Assembly (NCBI GenBank): GCA_028456385.1
Contig: JALNQF010000300.1
Coordinates: 1-50,884 of the forward strand
Length of the DNA: 50,884 nt
Reading direction: 5' to 3'
Source of the DNA: Ophiosphaerella korrae
Taxonomy: Eukaryota > Ascomycota > Dothideomycetes > Pleosporales > Phaeosphaeriaceae
Shown here in pieces: positions 45,000-50,884 of the stretch. Below the pieces are notes generated by a model. The model saw only the letters and a list, made by a program, of their open reading frames with translations, ran no database searches and was not told the DNA's origin. Position 1 is the first letter of the stretch. Every line of letters starts with the position of its first letter. The translations under genes were made by a program, and so were the position numbers.

Positions 45000-47900
45000 T
45001 ATCTAGTAGCTAGTTAATCTAGAAGCTAATAACGTCCCTAATATCTACGCTAATAAACTAGTTTAACTTAAACTAAAGAGCTTAGTAATAGTAGAAGAAG
45101 TAACTACCTATAAGCTTACGATAAAGAAATACTAAGCTATAAAAAATACCTAGGTATCGCAAATAGTACGCCTTAGAGCTCTAAGTGCCTAAGTAAACGC
45201 TATAGTTAATCTAAGCTATCTAGTAATAGCTAAGATAACTCTACTTGTAAATAATAAAGCTACGTTGTAAGAGCTTATCTAAACGCTAAAGAGCTTACTA
45301 GCCCTATCTAATACTAGTACTAGCAATCTTATCTAAGCTTAATACTAAGCCTATTTATAGAAGGCTCGCTAAAGACGCTAATTACTAGAGCTCTAGTATA
45401 ATAAGTAGCTACGCTTATATTAGCGTATAATCGCGTATAATATTATAGAGGTAATAGGTAAACTTATAGTATAAGATTTCCTAGAGGCGTTAACGCTAAA
45501 GCTAGCTCTAGACTAGGCTTAGATAATAAGCTAATTAGTAATCTAGAGCTTAGTCCTTAGCTTAAAGGTACTTACGCTAAGGTAAATTAGTAGTATCTAC
45601 TTAGCTCTATTATAGGAGTATAAGCTCTAAACTACTAATTAAGGAGCTAGTATATTTATAACGTTTAGAGAATCTAAGCTATAAACGTTAAGCTCTAACT
45701 TAAAATATAACTACCTATATAGCTAAGCTTACTACTAAAAGCTATAAGATTATAGATAGATATAAGTAGCGCTTATAGGTAGTCTATTTAAAATAGACAA
45801 TAATAGAAAGGTAAAAATATAGGCTTATTTAGATAAGCTACGCTTTATAGTAGTTAAAACCCTAGTAACTTAAAAGTAAGCTAGTCCCTCTTAGGAACTA
45901 GTTAAAGCTAGCTTAGAGTTAGTTAAATTAAAGGCTCTAGCCTATCTAGGCTAGCTAAACATAGTACTTATCGACTTAGGTATATTTATTAACCTAGGTA
46001 CGCTTATTAACTTAGGTAAACTTATTAAGCTTACTCCTAGAGTCTACTTAACGCTAGATTTTAATACTTACCTACTCTCTAAGAGTACTATACTTAATAA
46101 TAAAGCTACTCTCTACTTAGTTAACTTAATAAGTCTTATAAAACTAGGCTCCTTTATAAAAGTAAAAAGTATAAGCTATATAAAAGTAAGTATATAAGCG
46201 TTTTTAATACTTAGTAAAGGTACTTAAATCTTTAAGAATACTCTAAATAGTACTTATAGTAAGTATATAGAGAATCTTATACTTTATAAAGTAGTAGTAG
46301 TTAAAGGATTTTATATTAATATAGTATCTAAAGCTTAATTATAGTAAGCTAGAGCCTAGTATTAAGGTTTTAACGTAACTCTAAGAGTAAGAACGCTAGT
46401 AGAGAGTATTATACTAGCAACGCTAATACGTAAATATAACTTTACTTTTATTAAATATAAGCCTATTACGTTTTATCTAACTATTATAAGCGTAACTTAA
46501 AGTAACTAGTAGCTTAACTTATAGCGCACAACGCCTAGAAGTAACTTAGAGAAGCTCTAGTACGCTAGAGCTAGTTATCTTAGACTAGAAGTACTACAAG
46601 CGCTAGTAACAAGCGCGAGAAACGTACGTATTAATAAGATAGCGCGCATTAAGTAAGAGTATTACTTAATAGTATATACTAAGTAAGTTATCTTAAAGTA
46701 GCCTAGAGAGAGAGCTCTACGCCTATACTAGCGAGTAGCGTAGGACCTATTTAATATACCTACTAGTTACTTTAGAGAAGTTTAGACTATACTACTTAAG
46801 TATAAATATAGTAGTAAGCTCTATACCTACCTATTACAAAGTAAATCTCTTTAAAAAATAATAAGAGTATTTAAAAGCTTTATAAAGCTACTATAGACGC
46901 GCTATAAGCTCTATATATATATAATCTAGTAAGATAATAAAGTAGTAACGCTCTTATAAAGAGGTAAGATACGCTTCTAGATTTAAACTAAATAAGAAAG
47001 GATTATAATTAAGAGCTCTCTAGTATATACGTACGAGCTAAATAGAAGACCTAAGAGAGCTAGTTAAGAAATAATAATAAAAATAATTAAGATAAAGATA
47101 AGTACTAACCTACTAAAATAGCTTTAGCTAGAAATAGTAGAAGTAGCTACGTAGCTATATAATATAAGCCTAAGCTACGCTTATAATATATAAGCTCTTA
47201 ATATAGTACTTAATAGCTAGTTTAGATAGTACTTTAGATACTATTAGCTTAAGTAAGTAAGAGCTACTATAGTAGACTTTTAGCTAGATTAGAGTAAAGT
47301 ATACGCTTATAGCTACTACGTATATCTACTTAATAAAGAGTAAGTAGCTAAGCGTAATAAGAGAAGCTTTAAAATAAGCCCTTAGGGCTATATTAGATAT
47401 CTAGTAGGATATAGAGTATCTAATATATATAGGATATAGGTCCTAGAATTAGATTAGGTAATTATAACGCGTAACGTAATATTTAATAAGTAGCTTTTTT
47501 ATAATAAGAAGAGTAAAGCTTATTAAGAGCTTTTAAAGCTAGAGATTTAAAAACTTATTAATGTATTATATAAAGACGTAGCGCGTAATATAAAAGAGAC
47601 CTAAGATAATATATATAACTAGCTCTATAAAGTAGCTTAAATCCTAGAAGGTAACTAGTAAGGTAAGCACCTAGAGTAAAATCTAGGAGGTAGAGCTTTA
47701 CGTAATACTAAAAGCTAGGCTAGCTAGCTAGCTATCTTAGTAAAACAAGGAGTAGATCTTATATAGGTAGTAAGCTTAGCTAGTAAACTATATAGAATCT
47801 ATATAGAGTAACTTAAGCTTAGTAGCTTTTAAACTCTAAAGTAAATACCTAAACCTAGAGGAGTTTAGTATATAGGTACTAATATTAATTATAGAAATTA

Positions 47901-50010
47901 ATATAGCAAAGTATCTAAAAGCTCCTAGGAATTATAATTAACTAGAGAAGTAAGCGCCTTAGAGTAGCTAATAGATAAGAGTTCGACTTATTAAATAGCT
48001 ACTTATTAAACTACTTCTCTTTAAGTAGCTATAGCTTCTATAGCTCTAAATAAAGTAGATACTATCTTTTATTAAGTAGCTATATCTTATATAGCTCTAA
48101 ATAATATAGTTAGAGCTTATTAGTAGTATATACGCTAGTAATAGCTAGTACTAACGTAATTAAGCTAAAGACTCTAAAATAATAAGCTAGATAATAGCGC
48201 TAAAAGCTTAAGCGCTTACTTATTATTATATAAACTAAAGTAGAGTAAATAGAGTAGTATACTAGATAAGCTACTCTTATAAGTACTAATAGACTATAAC
48301 CTAAATATAGAGCTCGCTATAGTAAACGCTATAATTATAGTAGCTACTTAGCTTAAGCTATAGCCTTAGCTATAGCTATAAGCTTATCTATATTAAGATA
48401 AGCTACTACTACTACTATAGAATTAGAAGTACCTATATACGTACCTATATAGGTAGCTCTTTAAACAAGTAGCTTAGAAAGAGATTAATACGCTACTAGT
48501 AGCTAGTACCTAGAAAGAGATAGAGCGCTTATAATTAAGTAATTAGCTACTACCTCTAAAGTAAGTTTTTATATACAAACTTAACTAAGATAGCTACTTT
48601 CTTAAGTATAAAGCTTAGATTGTAGTATATAGAGAACTCTAAATAATTAATTTAATATAATTAACTTATACTACTATATTAGTAGCGCGCTCGTTTTAAA
48701 CTATAATAGTAATTATAGCTAAGTTTAACCTAGAAGTAGCTTAGTATAACGTTATTAGAGCTTTCCTCTACATATATAGAGATTATTAACTAGTAGTTAT
48801 TTATAAGCTCCTAGATAAGTTTAAAGTAGCTAGTAAGTACGTTAAGCTTAATTAAGCGCTATATAGCCTTAAAGACTTACTACTCCTCTAGTATAAGGAG
48901 CTCTTAAGAATGCTTAAATAAGCTAGTCTTATAGTCTTAAAAGAAGAGCTATACTTATTCTATAATAAGGAGCGTAAAATACTCTTTCTTTTCTACGTTA
49001 ATAATATATTAGTAATATATTACAAAATCTACTAATTAGAAGCTTACTAAATTATTAAAAGAATTAAACAAGCGTATAATATAGAAGATAAAAGCCTAGT
49101 AAGCTAGTTCCTAGGCGTACAAGTAATATAGAGTTAGCTAGATAAGACTATTACGCTTATCTATAATAAGTATATTAATAAGATAGTAAAAAAGTTTAAT
49201 CTTATAAGCTCTATAAGCTTTCTAATAACTTTATTACTAGTAGAAGAGCTATAGCTAAGTAAAAGAGAGGCCTTAAAGTATAAAATCAAGGACTACTAGG
49301 AGTAAGTAAGATCTATCTTGTATATAGTAATAATAGTACAACTAGACATTATATTTATAGCTACTAAGCTCTCTTAATATCTTATAAATCTAAGCTAAAA
49401 GTATCTTAAAGTAGTAAACTAAGTTATTATTTACCTATATAGAACTTAGTACCTATTAGTCTAGTATAGCGAGTAGTAAGATAGCTAGTAGTAAGATAGT
49501 AAGTAGTAAGATAGTAAGTAGTAAGGTACTAAGCTACTTATATATAGAGACGCGTTGTTTACTAATAATCTAGTAACGCACTACTTAACTTATAGCTATA
49601 TTATAATACTCTTTAGTAGAGTAGTAATATAAAAGATAGTATAATAAGCTATAGTAACTACCTTTACTACTAAAGCTAAGCTACTTATACTTAAGTATAT
49701 AAGTAAAGAGGTAATAGTACTAAAAAGGCTCTTTTAAGAGCTTATATTAGACCTAGGAGCTACTTAGATAATCTTTTATAATAATTAGTAAATAATTAGA
49801 CTTATTATAGGTAAAAATAAGAGAGTAATAACGTACTTATATTACGTAGATATATAGAATATATAGCTAAGATAAGAGTACGCTAAAGGCTTATTTTAAG
49901 TCTCTTATATACTAATAAGCGAGATACAAGTAGATAGCCTAACTAAGTACTTCCTAGAGTAGTAATTTAAGAAATTTAAAGCTTACCTTAACTTTAAAGA
50001 TATATAAGCT
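45000..50010 (+). pseudogene. Ty1/Copia retrotransposon gag-pol relic
   Basis: A degraded Copia-type polyprotein in the order gag, integrase, reverse transcriptase, RNase H. The end of the integrase reads GYIRYLVGYRVSNIYRI and VITTRNVIF at about 47,386-47,490. Reverse transcriptase shows ALYSLKD...L-YKELL near 48,855 (family: YGLKxSPxxWY) and the active site as FYVNNILVIY at 48,991-49,020 (family: YVDD, both Asp now Asn by G-to-A). RNase H follows (ATKLS-YL-NLS at about 49,360; EIQVDSLTKY near 49,920). Integrase before reverse transcriptase separates Copia from Gypsy. Stops are mainly TAG at Gln and Trp sites. LTRs were not identified; the 5' part may be interrupted by the Tc1 relic, and the 3' LTR may be degraded or outside the window. 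Confidence 0.85.
49465..49525. repeat. Short tandem repeat inside Copia relic
   Basis: Four imperfect units of about 15 bases (agtagtaagatagta type) in the RNase H region. Ancestral form was probably CAG/GAC-rich before C-to-T change. Confidence 0.6.
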
Positions 50011-50853
50011 AAGCTTAAGTTATAAAAATTATAAAAGTAGAGTATAGAGTATATAAAGAAGGCTTTAAATTAGAGTACTAAAGTATAGTACTAAAATATA
50101 GAGCTAAAGCTTAGAGCTAAGCTTAAAATAAAGTATCTATTTAAAATATAAGATTAATAAACTTACTAAAAAGTACTTTTACGTATAGATAATATATAAA
50201 AGCCTCTTTAGCTTAAGCGTCTTTAGCTAGTAAAGTAGTAACTACTTTTATTATAATAGTAGCTTTAGTAAGTATAGTAGTAGTAAGATTATAAGTAGAA
50301 GTAAGAGTAGTAGTAGTAGTAGTAGTAGGCGTAGGTATAGGCATAAGCTAAAGTAGAGGTAGAAGTAAGAGTAGTAAAAGAGTTTAAAGACCTAGAGTCT
50401 CTTCTATAACCTTACTAAGTAGTATATAGAAAGTCTTTTAGAGAGCTTTAAGCTCTCTCTCTAGAGCTTTATAGGCCTAGGTAGTAATAAAAGTAATAGT
50501 AGTATAGTAAGCGATCTTAGAGCTATAATATAAGTTAGTTAACTAATATTAGATAAAGAGCTAGAGTAGCTCTTAAAGTAGTAAATTAAAGAGCTAGAGT
50601 AAAATTTTTAAATTAACTTATATAGGAACGTAGCTATAGCTACTAGTAGTATAGCGTATATAATACTAAACCCTCTCTTTAAAAGAGTTATAGTAGCTCC
50701 TATTAAAGTAGCTTACTAACGCGCTATAAGTATAGTAGAAGTAAGGCTCTTTATAGAGAGTACTTATAACTTCTTTAGGAAAGAAGGTATAAGAAAGTAG
50801 AAGTAAAAGCGTCTATAGTACTAGAGTCTTTTTAGTATACTTTTTCTTCTTCT

Positions 50854-50884
<31 letters not shown>
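50011..50884. other. AT-rich tail with TAG microsatellites
   Basis: No recognised domain. Two TAG runs, at about 50,306-50,328 and 50,854-50,884 (the latter truncated by the window end), may be RIP-converted CAG repeats, so the original could have encoded glutamine runs. Confidence 0.55.

Overview
This window looks like nuclear DNA of a filamentous ascomycete (Pezizomycotina). The genes are split by 57-99 base introns with GT...AG ends. The protein families are typical fungal ones: NmrA-like Rossmann proteins, a Zn2Cys6 regulator, a DOPA 4,5-dioxygenase and a DUF6589-like protein. About three quarters of the window is very AT-rich transposon wreckage in which CA and TG dinucleotides are almost absent while CG survives. 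That pattern is the footprint of repeat-induced point mutation (RIP), which turns CpA into TpA. No bacterial-style operon, CRISPR array, rRNA or tRNA was seen.

Layout. 1-6,900: an AT-rich block ending in a dead Tc1-like element. 6,989-7,105: a small foldback element. 7,285-8,061 (minus): an intact two-exon NmrA-like gene, with 37-base tandem repeats upstream. 8,571-32,325: a nested transposon block. Target-site duplications allow it to be unstacked. A short outer inverted repeat (about 8,573-32,323) encloses a DNA transposon with 58-base terminal inverted repeats and TA flanks (8,703-31,974). That transposon received three separate insertions: chromoviral Ty3/Gypsy element A (9,719-16,743), a solo LTR (16,934-24,419) and Gypsy element C (24,538-31,512, minus). 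The solo LTR was in turn split by Gypsy element B (17,152-24,190). 32,968-33,991 (plus): an intact three-exon isoflavone-reductase/NmrA-like gene. 34,862-35,640 (minus): an intact three-exon DOPA 4,5-dioxygenase-like gene. 36,162-38,081 (minus): a Zn2Cys6 regulator with one in-frame stop. 38,7xx-41,397 (plus): an AT-hook/DUF6589-like gene with one in-frame stop and no visible ATG. 42,350-50,884: another RIP-damaged block with a second Tc1/mariner relic (minus) and a Ty1/Copia relic (plus).

How the parts may relate. The two NmrA-like genes, the dioxygenase and the Zn2Cys6 regulator sit on small GC-normal islands between TE blocks. They could be the remains of a small aromatic or specialised-metabolism locus, but that is inference from neighbourhood only. 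The three enzyme-like genes are intact once introns are removed. The regulator and the DUF6589-like gene each carry one nonsense change that a single transition would explain. The regulator's is in RIP context, which fits mutation leaking out of the repeats.
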